NCBI GenBank assembly: GCA_021799405.1
Contig: JAJZAL010000041.1
Location: forward strand, 1 to 28,214
Source of the DNA: Acidobacteriota bacterium
Lineage (GTDB): Bacteria > Acidobacteriota > Terriglobia > Terriglobales > Acidobacteriaceae
Length of the DNA: 28,214 nucleotides
Direction: 5' to 3'
In this document: positions 1 to 6,450 of the stretch, one piece after another
Numbering within the stretch: position 1 is the first letter of the stretch
Layout of the letters: every line of letters begins with the position of its first letter
Position numbers and translations under genes: made by a program
The notes under the pieces: generated by a model
The model's input: only the letters and a program-made list of their open reading frames with translations
Database searches by the model: none
Told to the model about the DNA's origin: nothing

Positions 1-103
1 GCCTGTCCGCGTCCAGAAGAGCCAGCGCCCGCGATGCTTCCGCTACCAGATTCCTCAGCGCTGGTTGCTCCCCGCGCTCTTTGATCCCATGCATCGCTCG
101 CAT
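1..103 (-). CDS. flgN: Probable FlgN-like flagellar export chaperone, N-terminal part only
   Basis: An open frame runs off the left edge of the window from an ATG at 103 (second in-frame ATG at 94). A GGAG lies 8 nt before the first ATG. The visible peptide begins MRAMHGIKERGEQPALRNLV and continues through an Ala/Leu-rich stretch, as expected for an amphipathic helix. FlgN is the helical export chaperone of the hook-associated proteins FlgK and FlgL, and its gene commonly follows flgM, which ends 68 nt upstream here. The call rests on position and helical character; about 34 residues are too few for a firm family match. It could instead be an unrelated small flagellar gene. Confidence 0.45.
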   Translation of the reverse strand, partial: MRAMHGIKERGEQPALRNLVAEASRALALLDADR

Positions 104-171
104 TCCTTTCGCTCCCGCCGCAATCCATCCTTGCCGTTTCCGTCGCGGATGGCCCCCAGGTCAGCCGCGAA

Positions 172-471
172 TCAGCGCTCCGCCCCCAGCATGGCGTCCA
201 CCAGCCTGGAAGCCACCGCCGACGCCGGCACATGGTAGATCCCCGCAGCCAGCGCCGTCTGAATCGCGGCCACCTTGTCCGCGCGCACGCCTGCTTCCGA
301 CGCCGCCAGCGAAACCTTGCTTCCCGCGCTGCTCAGCGTCGCCTGATCCGTACCCAGAATCTCTCCCGCAGCGCTTGAAGTACTCTTCGGCGCAGCGGCT
401 GCAGGCGCCGCCTGAGCTGGTCCAAGAATTGATCTCAATCCATCCAGTCCGTTGCGAATGTCCATACGCAT
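172..471 (-). CDS. flgM: Anti-sigma-28 factor FlgM
   Basis: This 99-residue protein has the size and layout of FlgM: a disordered Ala/Ser/Pro-rich first half, then a C-terminal helical region from about residue 45 (VSLAASEAGVRADKVAAIQ, then GIYHVPASAVASRLVDAML). FlgM binds the flagellar sigma factor FliA and holds it inactive until the hook-basal body is finished and FlgM is exported. Its target, FliA, is encoded in the same block at 9239-10096. AAGGGG stands just before the ATG at 471; an in-frame ATG at 465 has better spacing from the same signal (8 nt). The gene lies 44 nt after the rod-binding gene and is probably co-transcribed with it. Confidence 0.85.
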   Translation of the reverse strand: MRMDIRNGLDGLRSILGPAQAAPAAAAPKSTSSAAGEILGTDQATLSSAGSKVSLAASEAGVRADKVAAIQTALAAGIYHVPASAVASRLVDAMLGAER

Positions 472-515
472 AGCCCCTTACCGGGTTCTATCGGCAGTTT
501 CGTCGAGGACTGTAG

Positions 516-860
516 CTATCGAGGCGATCTCAAGTTGATTTTGCTGTGTACATTCCTGGTTCCCTGCCCGGCTTTGTTGATTGCGCCGGAATGGGAGAGA
601 TCCTGTACGATGCGGTCCGCAATCCCAAAGCCTCCCTGCTCGCTCAAAGCCCGTCCCAGCGCCTCCGACGCGTACTCCGTCAGCGCTCCGCCCGATCCGG
701 AACCGTCTTCTCCCGTCAGGGCATCGCCGGCGGTCATTGGCTTCAACAATTCTTTCATGATTTCAGCCTCAAACTCATGAGCTGCAAGCACTAAACGCGG
801 CGCATTTCCACTTGCCGGCTGCGCCATCCTTGCGTCCCCGCCTATAGAAGCGAGATGCAT
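516..860 (-). CDS. flgJ: FlgJ-type rod-binding protein, no muramidase domain
   Basis: The 114-residue product matches the FlgJ N-terminal rod-binding domain: a helix reading AAHEFEAEIMKELLKPM at about residues 26-42, a Gly/Ser loop, then a second segment with YASEALGRALSEQGGFGIAD at about 63-82. In enterobacterial FlgJ a C-terminal peptidoglycan hydrolase follows. Here the protein stops, so the cell-wall cutting activity must come from elsewhere, as in many non-enteric bacteria. The start at 860 is supported by AAGGAAGGAGC upstream, with GGAG 7 nt from the ATG. The gene sits 36 nt after flgI, which fits a protein acting in the periplasm on the rod inside the P ring. Confidence 0.85.
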   Translation of the reverse strand: MHLASIGGDARMAQPASGNAPRLVLAAHEFEAEIMKELLKPMTAGDALTGEDGSGSGGALTEYASEALGRALSEQGGFGIADRIVQDLSHSGAINKAGQGTRNVHSKINLRSPR

Positions 861-896
861 CCCCCTGCTCCTTCCTTGCGTTCTCGTACCCTGCCG

Positions 897-2078
897 CTAA
901 AGCACTTCGAGGTCGGCCTCCAGGGCGCCGGCCTCCTTCATCGCCTGCAGGATCGAGATCACGTCACGCGCGCCCGCACCGATCCGCTGCAACTCCTGAA
1001 CCAGATCCTCCACTGTGGCTCCCTCCTTCAGGTCAATGCGGTTCACCGGCTTGTCATCCGACTGCACCGTCGTCTGCCGCACCACCTGCGTGGCTCCTGA
1101 AGAGAAACCGTTGGGCTGCGAAACCTCAACCTGCGAGATCACATTTACGCTCAGCCCGCCATGCAGAATCGAAACCGGCTGCAGACGTACCGTGCCGCCA
1201 ATCACCACCGTTCCGGTCCGCTCATCCACGACCACGCGGGCGCGTGGATAGACCTCAACCTGGGTGCCCTCCACGCGATCAAGCAGTGCCGCCACATCCT
1301 GCCCTGGCGCCGCCGCGACTGCCACGCGTCGGCTATCAACAGCACGGGCACTGGCCGATCCGAGGGTTCTGTTGATGGCCGCGGCCATCTGCTCGGCCGT
1401 ATGAAAGTCGGCATTGTTCAGCACGATGACGATGGTGCGCATATCCTTCAGGTCGAAGGGCACCGTCCGCTCCACCAGCGCACCGTTGGGAATGCGCCCC
1501 GTGGTGGGATGATTCATCTGCTGGGCATTGCCTGCCGCCGCGACCATGTAGCCGCCCAGCACCAGCGAACCCTGGGCCTGCGCATAGATCTGCCCATCCG
1601 GACCGTAGAGCGGGGTCATCAGCAGGATGCCGCCCTCCAGCGAGCGCGCATCGCCAGCCGAAGAGACCGTTACATCGATCCTGGAGCCGGGCTGGCTGAA
1701 AGGCGGCAGCGTGGCCACCACGAAGACACCGGCCATGTTCTTCACCTGCATATTCATCGCACTCAGGGTGCCAGTCTGAGGAACGGTGATTCCCATCCGC
1801 TCCAGCACGGAAAGCAGCGTCTGCGCGGGAAAAACCGTCTGCTGGCTGTCGCCGGTGCCGCGCAACCCCACCACCAGGCCGTAGCCCACCAGCTGGTTTT
1901 CGCGAATCCCTTCAATGCTCGCCACATCCTTCACCCGCGCCAGCCGCGGCGTGGGCGCAGGCTCGGACCACGCCGGCAAGGCAGCCAGCACCAACGCCAC
2001 GCCCGCCGCCCGCGTAACCTTCGCGACAACGAACCTCCGGATTTCGAACATTCGCATTCCGAGCACCCATCTCCCCAT
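897..2078 (-). CDS. flgI: Flagellar P-ring protein FlgI
   Basis: FlgI forms the periplasmic P ring around the rod. The mature part is colinear with the family: RVKDVASIEGIRENQLVGYG, then GLVVGLRGTGDSQQTVF, then NMAGVFVVATLPPFSQPGSRIDVTVSSAGDA, and a C-terminal segment ending ISILQAMKEAGALEADLEVL. An N-terminal signal peptide is visible (RRFVVAKVTRAAGVALVLAALPAWSE). The open frame extends to 2252, but the extra residues are translated heptamer repeat and flgH sequence, so that start is rejected. The ATG at 2078 has GAGG 6 nt upstream and gives 393 residues; ATGs at 2057 and 2051 are alternatives. The upstream gap holds a G-rich repeat array. Confidence 0.95.
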   Translation of the reverse strand: MGRWVLGMRMFEIRRFVVAKVTRAAGVALVLAALPAWSEPAPTPRLARVKDVASIEGIRENQLVGYGLVVGLRGTGDSQQTVFPAQTLLSVLERMGITVPQTGTLSAMNMQVKNMAGVFVVATLPPFSQPGSRIDVTVSSAGDARSLEGGILLMTPLYGPDGQIYAQAQGSLVLGGYMVAAAGNAQQMNHPTTGRIPNGALVERTVPFDLKDMRTIVIVLNNADFHTAEQMAAAINRTLGSASARAVDSRRVAVAAAPGQDVAALLDRVEGTQVEVYPRARVVVDERTGTVVIGGTVRLQPVSILHGGLSVNVISQVEVSQPNGFSSGATQVVRQTTVQSDDKPVNRIDLKEGATVEDLVQELQRIGAGARDVISILQAMKEAGALEADLEVL

Positions 2079-2108
2079 CGGCAACCTCAACCCCTGTCCT
2101 TTTCCCCT

Positions 2109-2157
2109 TGCTCCCTGCTCCCTGCTCCCTGCCCCCTGCCCCCTGATCCCTGTTCCC
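2109..2157 (-). repeat. Seven-unit heptamer tandem array (family A, GGGRNCA) between flgH and flgI
   Basis: Read on the minus strand, seven perfect-length 7-bp units follow one another: GGGAACA, GGGATCA, GGGGGCA, GGGGGCA, GGGAGCA, GGGAGCA, GGGAGCA. The array fills most of the 85-nt gap after the flgH stop and ends about 30 nt before the FlgI start. The transcript would carry at least seven runs of three or more G with short loops, so an RNA G-quadruplex is possible. A shorter array with the same unit order lies at 4404-4431. Confidence 0.95.
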
Positions 2158-2163
2158 TTTCCG

Positions 2164-2886
2164 TTAAAACACCACCAGCTTTTCCAGAAAGCGCACCAAC
2201 GGGCTTTGCCGGTAGGTGGAGTCGTTGACGATGCCCTTGCCGGTGACCTCAAGCTCCAGATCGGTCATGGCCGTGGACAGCACCTGGTTTTGCGCGCTCA
2301 CGTCCTCCGGACGCACCAGCCCGCGCAGCCGGATCAGTTGGGTCTGCTGCGAGAAAGTCAACTGCCGTGTCGCTTGGACCACCAGCATGCCGTTGGGCAG
2401 CACATCCACCACCTCCGCGCCGAAGGTCGTCACCAGGCTGGAGTTGGTCGTGCTCTGGCCCTGAGCGGTCAGCCCGGAAGCCGCGTTCATGCCGACCAGA
2501 TTCTGCAAGTTGTTCGAAGTCTTGAGCGCTCCGAACAGGGACGTCAGCCCGGAGTTGGCGCTCGACGAACGGGAGTTTTTCACCTGGCCGTCGGTTGATG
2601 CCTCCAGACTCTCGGTCACCACAATCGAGATCACATCGTGCAGCCGGAATGCCTTGGCGTCGGTGCTCAGCCGCACCAGCCTGCCCTCCGGCGACCAGAT
2701 GGAACCCGGCGTTCGGATCTCCGCCGCCTGTTGCTCTCGTACCCGCTCGACGTAGGACTCGAGCGCCGTCTCCGGCGGCGTGGCCCTGGTCAGCCCCGCC
2801 TTCGATCTCTTCCCGATATGCCCCGGGAATCCCCGGGCCGGCACCGCGCACAGGCAGAGCGCGATGACCCATGGAGCAGCTTTCAT
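2164..2886 (-). CDS. flgH: Flagellar L-ring protein FlgH
   Basis: FlgH builds the outer-membrane L ring, implying a diderm cell. The protein has the family core: GSIWSPEGRLVRLSTDAKAF, DVISIVVTESLEASTDG, a Ser/Asn-rich middle, FGAEVVDVLPNGMLVVQATR and LIRLRGLVRPEDVSAQNQVLS. The ATG at 2886 overlaps the flgA stop (ATGA) and has GGGGAG 7 nt upstream, giving 240 residues; the ATG at 2901 is less likely. The N-terminus is a signal peptide (KAAPWVIALCLCAVPARG). Most FlgH proteins are lipoproteins, but the cysteines here lack a convincing lipobox because Leu precedes each one, so this FlgH may be processed by signal peptidase I. Confidence 0.95.
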   Translation of the reverse strand: MKAAPWVIALCLCAVPARGFPGHIGKRSKAGLTRATPPETALESYVERVREQQAAEIRTPGSIWSPEGRLVRLSTDAKAFRLHDVISIVVTESLEASTDGQVKNSRSSSANSGLTSLFGALKTSNNLQNLVGMNAASGLTAQGQSTTNSSLVTTFGAEVVDVLPNGMLVVQATRQLTFSQQTQLIRLRGLVRPEDVSAQNQVLSTAMTDLELEVTGKGIVNDSTYRQSPLVRFLEKLVVF

Positions 2887-3398
2887 GGCCGTACTCCCCA
2901 ATCCGGCGCAAGCGCCGCCCGGCCCGGCCCCTGAGCTACCGCGCGCACCACCTTGCCGCCAACTTGCAGCCGCACCCGGAAGGCAGCCCCCGCCACCGCC
3001 GGCTCTAAAGCTACTGCCTCCAGACGCACATCAACGACGGCCGTATTCTCCTCGACGATCAGCTTTTCCCCGGCGCGAATCGCGGGGGCGAAGCTCTTGA
3101 GCCCGTCCGGCTTCGCGCCACCCACCTTGGCCTGCCGGGGCTCAGCGCTCTGGCCTGCCGCCAGCACCAGACGCCCCGGGCCACCGGGGTTGCCGGGGTC
3201 GCGCAGAAGCAGCCAGCGGTTGCCGTTAGGCGGATCGTCAATCTCCCGGACCACAGCTCCCGCGGATTCCTCCTGAACAGCTATCCACGCCGAGGTCAAC
3301 GGCACGCGCGGCCAGCCGCCCGTTAGCCCGCCTGTCTGCGCAATTGCCGGGAGCGCCACCAAAGCCACCTGACCCAGACACGCCTTCCATCCCCTCAT
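2883..3398 (-). CDS. flgA: FlgA, P-ring assembly chaperone
   Basis: This 171-residue protein begins with a short signal peptide (ACLGQVALVALPAIAQ). Its C-terminal 60 residues carry the SAF/FlgA signature: AIRAGEKLIVEENTAVVDVR followed by LEAVALEPAVAGAAFRVRLQ and a final GGKVVRAVAQGPGRAAL. FlgA is the periplasmic chaperone that helps FlgI polymerise into the P ring. The N-terminal half is weakly conserved, as usual for the family. GGAGG lies about 9 nt before the ATG. The gene sits between flgG and flgH with a 4-nt overlap into flgH, so rod, chaperone and ring genes are translated in assembly order. Confidence 0.85.
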   Translation of the reverse strand: MRGWKACLGQVALVALPAIAQTGGLTGGWPRVPLTSAWIAVQEESAGAVVREIDDPPNGNRWLLLRDPGNPGGPGRLVLAAGQSAEPRQAKVGGAKPDGLKSFAPAIRAGEKLIVEENTAVVDVRLEAVALEPAVAGAAFRVRLQVGGKVVRAVAQGPGRAALAPDWGVRP

Positions 3399-3443
3399 CC
3401 TTTTGCCCCTCCAGTGGTCAATTACTAAAGAAATACATGCAAT

Positions 3444-4232
3444 TTATTGCGCCATATTATTGACTTGCGAATACATGTCGTCCGCGGCTTTGATGACCTT
3501 GGAGTTCGATTCGTAGGCCCTCTGCGCCAGCACCATCTGGACAAACTCCGCCACGACGTCCACATTCGAGTTTTCAAGGTATCCCTGCTGCAGAGTTCCC
3601 AACCCCTGCGGACCGCCGGGGTTGTCAAGCAGCGGATCGCCGGAGCTGAGCGTCGCCCGCAAAAGGTTCGATCCCACACTTTCAAGGCCACCTGGATTGG
3701 GAAAGGTCGCCAGTTGGATCTGACCGAGCTGCGAAGGGTTCTGCTGGCCGGGCAGGGTTGCGTTCACCACTCCATACTGCGTGATGGTCACCGACGTGGC
3801 GTTGGGAGGAATAGTGATACTGGGCACCAACGGATCGCCGTCGGTGGTCACGATCATCCCCTGGTTGTTCAGATGAAACTGGCCGGCGCGGGTATAGGCA
3901 ATCGTCCCGTCGGGCCGTTGCACCTGAAAAAATCCGGCGCCTTCGATGGCAACGTCCAGTGGGTTGTCGGTCTCATTCAGAGAACCCTGGGTATTGATGA
4001 CCTCGGTCGCCGCCGATTTCGTGCCCAGGCCGATCTGCAGCCCGGCCGAGATCGTCGACTGGCTTTGCGCCGCGCCCGGCGTGACCAGGTTCTGGTAGAT
4101 CATGTCCTGAAACTGGAGGCGCAACTGGCGAAAGCCCGTGGTGGACGAGTTGGCCAGATTGTTGGCAATCGTATCCAGGTTCATCTGCTGTGCACTCATG
4201 CCGCTGGCGGCGGTATACAAGGCTTGAATCAT
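3444..4232 (-). CDS. flgG: Distal rod protein FlgG
   Basis: FlgG is the distal rod subunit of the flagellar drive shaft. The 262-residue protein has the expected length. The N-terminal rod signature is present (MIQALYTAASGMSAQQM, then NLDTIANNLANSSTTGFR), as are the central NPLDVAIEGAGFFQVQRPDG segment and the C-terminal coiled region with YLENSNVDVVAEFVQMVLAQ and AYESNSKVIKAADDMYSQ. GGAG lies 5 nt before the ATG; that Shine-Dalgarno is the last unit of a 7-bp repeat array. The gene follows flgF after a 206-nt gap that carries repeats but no convincing gene. Confidence 0.98.
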   Translation of the reverse strand: MIQALYTAASGMSAQQMNLDTIANNLANSSTTGFRQLRLQFQDMIYQNLVTPGAAQSQSTISAGLQIGLGTKSAATEVINTQGSLNETDNPLDVAIEGAGFFQVQRPDGTIAYTRAGQFHLNNQGMIVTTDGDPLVPSITIPPNATSVTITQYGVVNATLPGQQNPSQLGQIQLATFPNPGGLESVGSNLLRATLSSGDPLLDNPGGPQGLGTLQQGYLENSNVDVVAEFVQMVLAQRAYESNSKVIKAADDMYSQVNNMAQ

Positions 4233-4237
4233 CGTTT

Positions 4238-4279
4238 CTCCGTTCTCAGTTACCAGTTACTAGTTATCAGTGGTCAGAG
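4238..4279 (-). repeat. Heptamer tandem array (family B, AACTGRT) that includes the flgG Shine-Dalgarno
   Basis: On the minus strand the leader of flgG reads in 7-bp steps: CTCTGAC, CACTGAT, AACTAGT, AACTGGT, AACTGAG, AACGGAG, then AAACG and the ATG. The last unit (4238-4244) supplies the GGAG ribosome-binding site. The central C-T-G is kept at the same phase in most units while other positions drift. Confidence 0.85.
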
Positions 4280-4403
4280 ATCTGCCACAGTTCATCAGGC
4301 ATCCGCGTTCGCAGCTTCTTCCAGCGTTGAGGTAGTTTCCAGGACATCCCGGAAATCTCTGATAATCGTTCATCCCATGAACCTCCCGGCAAGCACTGAC
4401 AAC
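4280..4403. other. flgF-flgG intergenic core between two repeat arrays
   Basis: These 124 nt lie between the two heptamer arrays in the flgF-flgG gap. A minus-strand frame crossing them reads DERLSEISGMSWKLPQRWKK then LRTRMPDELWQISDH, which has more protein-like composition than most chance frames, but it starts inside the flgF end and crosses the family A repeat. No gene can be supported. It may be a remnant carried along with the repeats. Confidence 0.3.
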
Positions 4404-4431
4404 TGCTCCCTGGCCCCTGATCCCTGTTCCC
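4404..4431 (-). repeat. Four-unit heptamer array (family A) directly after flgF
   Basis: On the minus strand the units are GGGAACA, GGGATCA, GGGGCCA, GGGAGCA, beginning 7 nt after the flgF stop codon. The order of variants matches the 2109-2157 array (GGGAACA, GGGATCA, GGGG-CA, GGGAGCA), so the two arrays look like diverged copies of one element. A 7-bp rhythm seems to continue weakly into GTTGTCA/GTGCTTG. Confidence 0.9.
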
Positions 4432-4438
4432 TAAAAAC

Positions 4439-5176
4439 TCACACTCTCGGCAAATCCTCGGTCGCAAATTTATTGAACTCGGTGTGGAAGACGGTCAGCG
4501 CCCGCTGCATCATCTCGGCCTCGCGCTGCATCACGACCAGATCCAGCGAGCCCTGCACAACATCCTGATTCGCCGCCTCGACCGCCCCCTGATGCACGGA
4601 AGCGCTCGATGAGATGACCGGCTTGACGCCCTGCGGCGCGACGTAGCGGTCAGACCCTTCGGGCGTGAGTTGCGTACCGGTGGGAAAAGCAAAGACGCCC
4701 ACCGTGGCAACGGCGCCGCCCGCCACCGAAACCACCCCGTCCGCGCCTACCGTCACCGCGCCCGGCGGAATCGGAATCGGCTTACCGACCGCCGAAAGGA
4801 CCGGCTCGCCCGCCGCCGTCACCAACTGCCCGCTCCGGCCGCGGTGGAAGCTGCCGTCTCGCGTGTAGCGGATTCCGTTGGCCGTCTGAATCGCAAAGAA
4901 TCCCGCGCCTTCAATGGCCAGGTCGAGCGGATTGCCGGTCTGCTGGAGCGCGCCCTGGCCGAGATTGAGCCGGTCACCGCCCAGAAGTCCGTAATTGTTC
5001 ACGGTTTCGCCCAGTTGCGAATCCGCCGCACCCTGCCCAAGCAACACGGAGCGAAAGTACTCGCGCTCCGCGCGGTAGCCGGGCGTCTGCGCGTTGGCCA
5101 GATTCGACGCCGCCGTATCCAGCGCCTGCGTCCTCGCTACCAGCCCGGTCATCGCCGCATAGTAGCCGCTGTCCAT
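4439..5176 (-). CDS. flgF: Flagellar rod protein FlgF
   Basis: FlgF is a proximal rod subunit homologous to FlgG. The 245-residue protein starts MDSGYYAAMTGLVARTQALD followed by TAASNLANAQTPGYR, the N-terminal rod signature. It has the central NPLDLAIEGAGFFAIQTANG segment and a C-terminal VEAANQDVVQGSLDLVVMQR stretch ending in the coiled-coil helix. The open frame continues upstream to 5392, but the ATG at 5176 is chosen because a strong AGGAGG lies 6 nt before it and the family signature starts there. The gene follows the cheX-like gene after a 245-nt gap, so it may have its own promoter as well as read-through from the operon. Confidence 0.95.
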   Translation of the reverse strand: MDSGYYAAMTGLVARTQALDTAASNLANAQTPGYRAEREYFRSVLLGQGAADSQLGETVNNYGLLGGDRLNLGQGALQQTGNPLDLAIEGAGFFAIQTANGIRYTRDGSFHRGRSGQLVTAAGEPVLSAVGKPIPIPPGAVTVGADGVVSVAGGAVATVGVFAFPTGTQLTPEGSDRYVAPQGVKPVISSSASVHQGAVEAANQDVVQGSLDLVVMQREAEMMQRALTVFHTEFNKFATEDLPRV

Positions 5177-5421
5177 CGAATGCCTCCTGCAGGAAGGGAT
5201 CGTGCAGAAGGCGTGCCGAAATCGGGCAGAGAAGATTAGAGGGAGATCATGGAACGGATTCAGGACGGTTGGAAAAAGGGAGTGCAGCCGACTCGTAGGA
5301 ATCAGTGATGCAGGCCGGTTTGCTCCAGCGGGGCCCGAATCAGAAATATTCGAGATGAGCGACCCAGCAACGCCGGGCTCGCCTTCACCCATCTATCCCC
5401 GGGGACATCAAAGGCGGAGCA
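5177..5421. other. 245-nt leader between the cheX-like gene and flgF
   Basis: This is the longest gap inside the flagellar block. It holds two small dyads: the 10-bp palindrome TCCCCGGGGA at 5396-5405 and CGAAT-N7-ATTCG at 5336-5352. I searched by eye for sigma-70, sigma-28 (TAAA-N15-GCCGATAA) and sigma-54 (GG-N10-GC) promoters on the minus strand and found none convincing. A regulatory role is possible but unproven. Confidence 0.35.
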
Positions 5422-5919
5422 TTATCGCAGTCCGTCACAGACGATGGTGACCGCGAAGCTGGCGCCGTCGAACCGGTAACGATGCCGCAACTGAAACTCG
5501 GGCGCCTGCACATGCAGCCGGTAGTCGCTGCCGGTAATCACAGCCGGGACCGACAATCCGCAGTGAGCCGCCAGCTCCGGCACCTTGCCCTTCCAGGCTC
5601 CGGCCAGCATGTTGCAGATTTCGCCGACACCGTCCTTCACGATGTCGTCGACTTCCGCGAATTCCACACCCGTCATGCGCCCGGCGATCGCAAGCGCGGC
5701 GCTGATCCCCATACTGAAGACGCAGGCTCCGCTCAGCGCTCCGCCAAAGCCCACTACCGCGGTCACCGCCTCCGGCTCCTGAGCGAGCGGTCCCGGCTCG
5801 CGGGTGCAGTGTACGCCCAGCATCAGATCGAAGACCTCTTCTATGGTTGCATCCAGATTCCGCGGATCGGCAATCAGGCCCACGGATTCACGCAAAGATA
5901 CCCGCATCCCATCCCCCAT
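5422..5919 (-). CDS. cheX: CheX/CheC-family chemotaxis phosphatase
   Basis: The 165-residue protein has the CheX/CheC fold pattern: GFGGALSGACVFSMGISAAL, then AGRMTGVEFAEVDDIVKDGV and GEICNMLAGAWKGKVPE. The catalytic E-x-x-N of this phosphatase family is intact at E100 and N103 (EICN). CheX and CheC remove phosphate from CheY-P. A cheY gene lies immediately upstream, 84 nt away, so CheY is the likely substrate, tuning signal lifetime at the motor. Two starts are possible: ATG 5919 (no clear Shine-Dalgarno) and ATG 5907 (GGGGGA very close). The conserved domain begins around residue 15, so function does not depend on the choice. Whether it is CheX-like (one active site) or half-CheC is uncertain; one site is visible. 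Confidence 0.8.
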   Translation of the reverse strand: MGDGMRVSLRESVGLIADPRNLDATIEEVFDLMLGVHCTREPGPLAQEPEAVTAVVGFGGALSGACVFSMGISAALAIAGRMTGVEFAEVDDIVKDGVGEICNMLAGAWKGKVPELAAHCGLSVPAVITGSDYRLHVQAPEFQLRHRYRFDGASFAVTIVCDGLR

Positions 5920-6003
5920 TTCGCATTTGGCGCTCTCAGACCGCCGGCAAGAACTGCGCCGCGCACCACGCGGCCGCGCTGCGCTTTCCGGCCTCTGTCT
6001 CCT

Positions 6004-6381
6004 TCACGCGAGCAACGGCAGCACCCGCTCCTTCACCTGCTCGGCCGTAAAGGGCTTGCGGATATATCCACGCGCCCCGGCCAGGATCGCCTGCTTCACA
6101 TGTTCCTCGCTCGACTCAGTCGTAATCATCACCACGGGAACGCCGGGAGCCAGATTGCGGGCGCGGATCTGACGCAGAAACTCCAGCCCGTCCATCGCTG
6201 GCATATTGATGTCGGAGAGGATCAGATCCACCTGCTTCGCCTTGAGCAGTTCCAACGCCTCAGCACCATTGCCCGCTTCATGGACTGGCTGCAGGTCCAG
6301 CCCTGCCTGGCGCAGCGCACGCTCCACAATCTTGCGCATCACCGAAGAATCGTCCACGATCAGAGCTCGAATCTCGCTCAT
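6004..6381 (-). CDS. cheY: Chemotaxis response regulator CheY
   Basis: This is a stand-alone 125-residue receiver domain. The acidic pocket is D10-D11 (IVDDSS), the phosphoryl acceptor is D57 (ILSDINMPAMDG), the switch Thr is T87 or T88 (MITTES), and the conserved Lys is K109 (YIRKPF). No output domain follows, so it fits CheY, which binds FliM at the motor switch when phosphorylated. GGAG lies 7 nt upstream of the ATG. It lies between the MshEN-domain gene and the CheX-like phosphatase and close to fliM and fliN. No cheA, cheW or receptor gene is in the window, so its kinase must be encoded elsewhere. Confidence 0.93.
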   Translation of the reverse strand: MSEIRALIVDDSSVMRKIVERALRQAGLDLQPVHEAGNGAEALELLKAKQVDLILSDINMPAMDGLEFLRQIRARNLAPGVPVVMITTESSEEHVKQAILAGARGYIRKPFTAEQVKERVLPLLA

Positions 6382-6450
6382 GCACTGGCTCCTTTGCTGG
6401 ATGGTCTATCGGCCTTCGCCGCGATTCCATGAGCGGGCCCGCAACCGGCA

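Noticed and set aside
1161..2228. 355-codon plus-strand open frame opposite flgI
   Set aside because: Antisense to flgI; the end is translated heptamer repeat.
4267..4467. 66-codon minus-strand frame in the flgF-flgG gap
   Set aside because: Part of its sequence looks protein-like, but it starts within flgF and is read through the heptamer array.
5396..5405. TCCCCGGGGA palindrome considered as a terminator stem
   Set aside because: No loop and no T-run follow on either strand.
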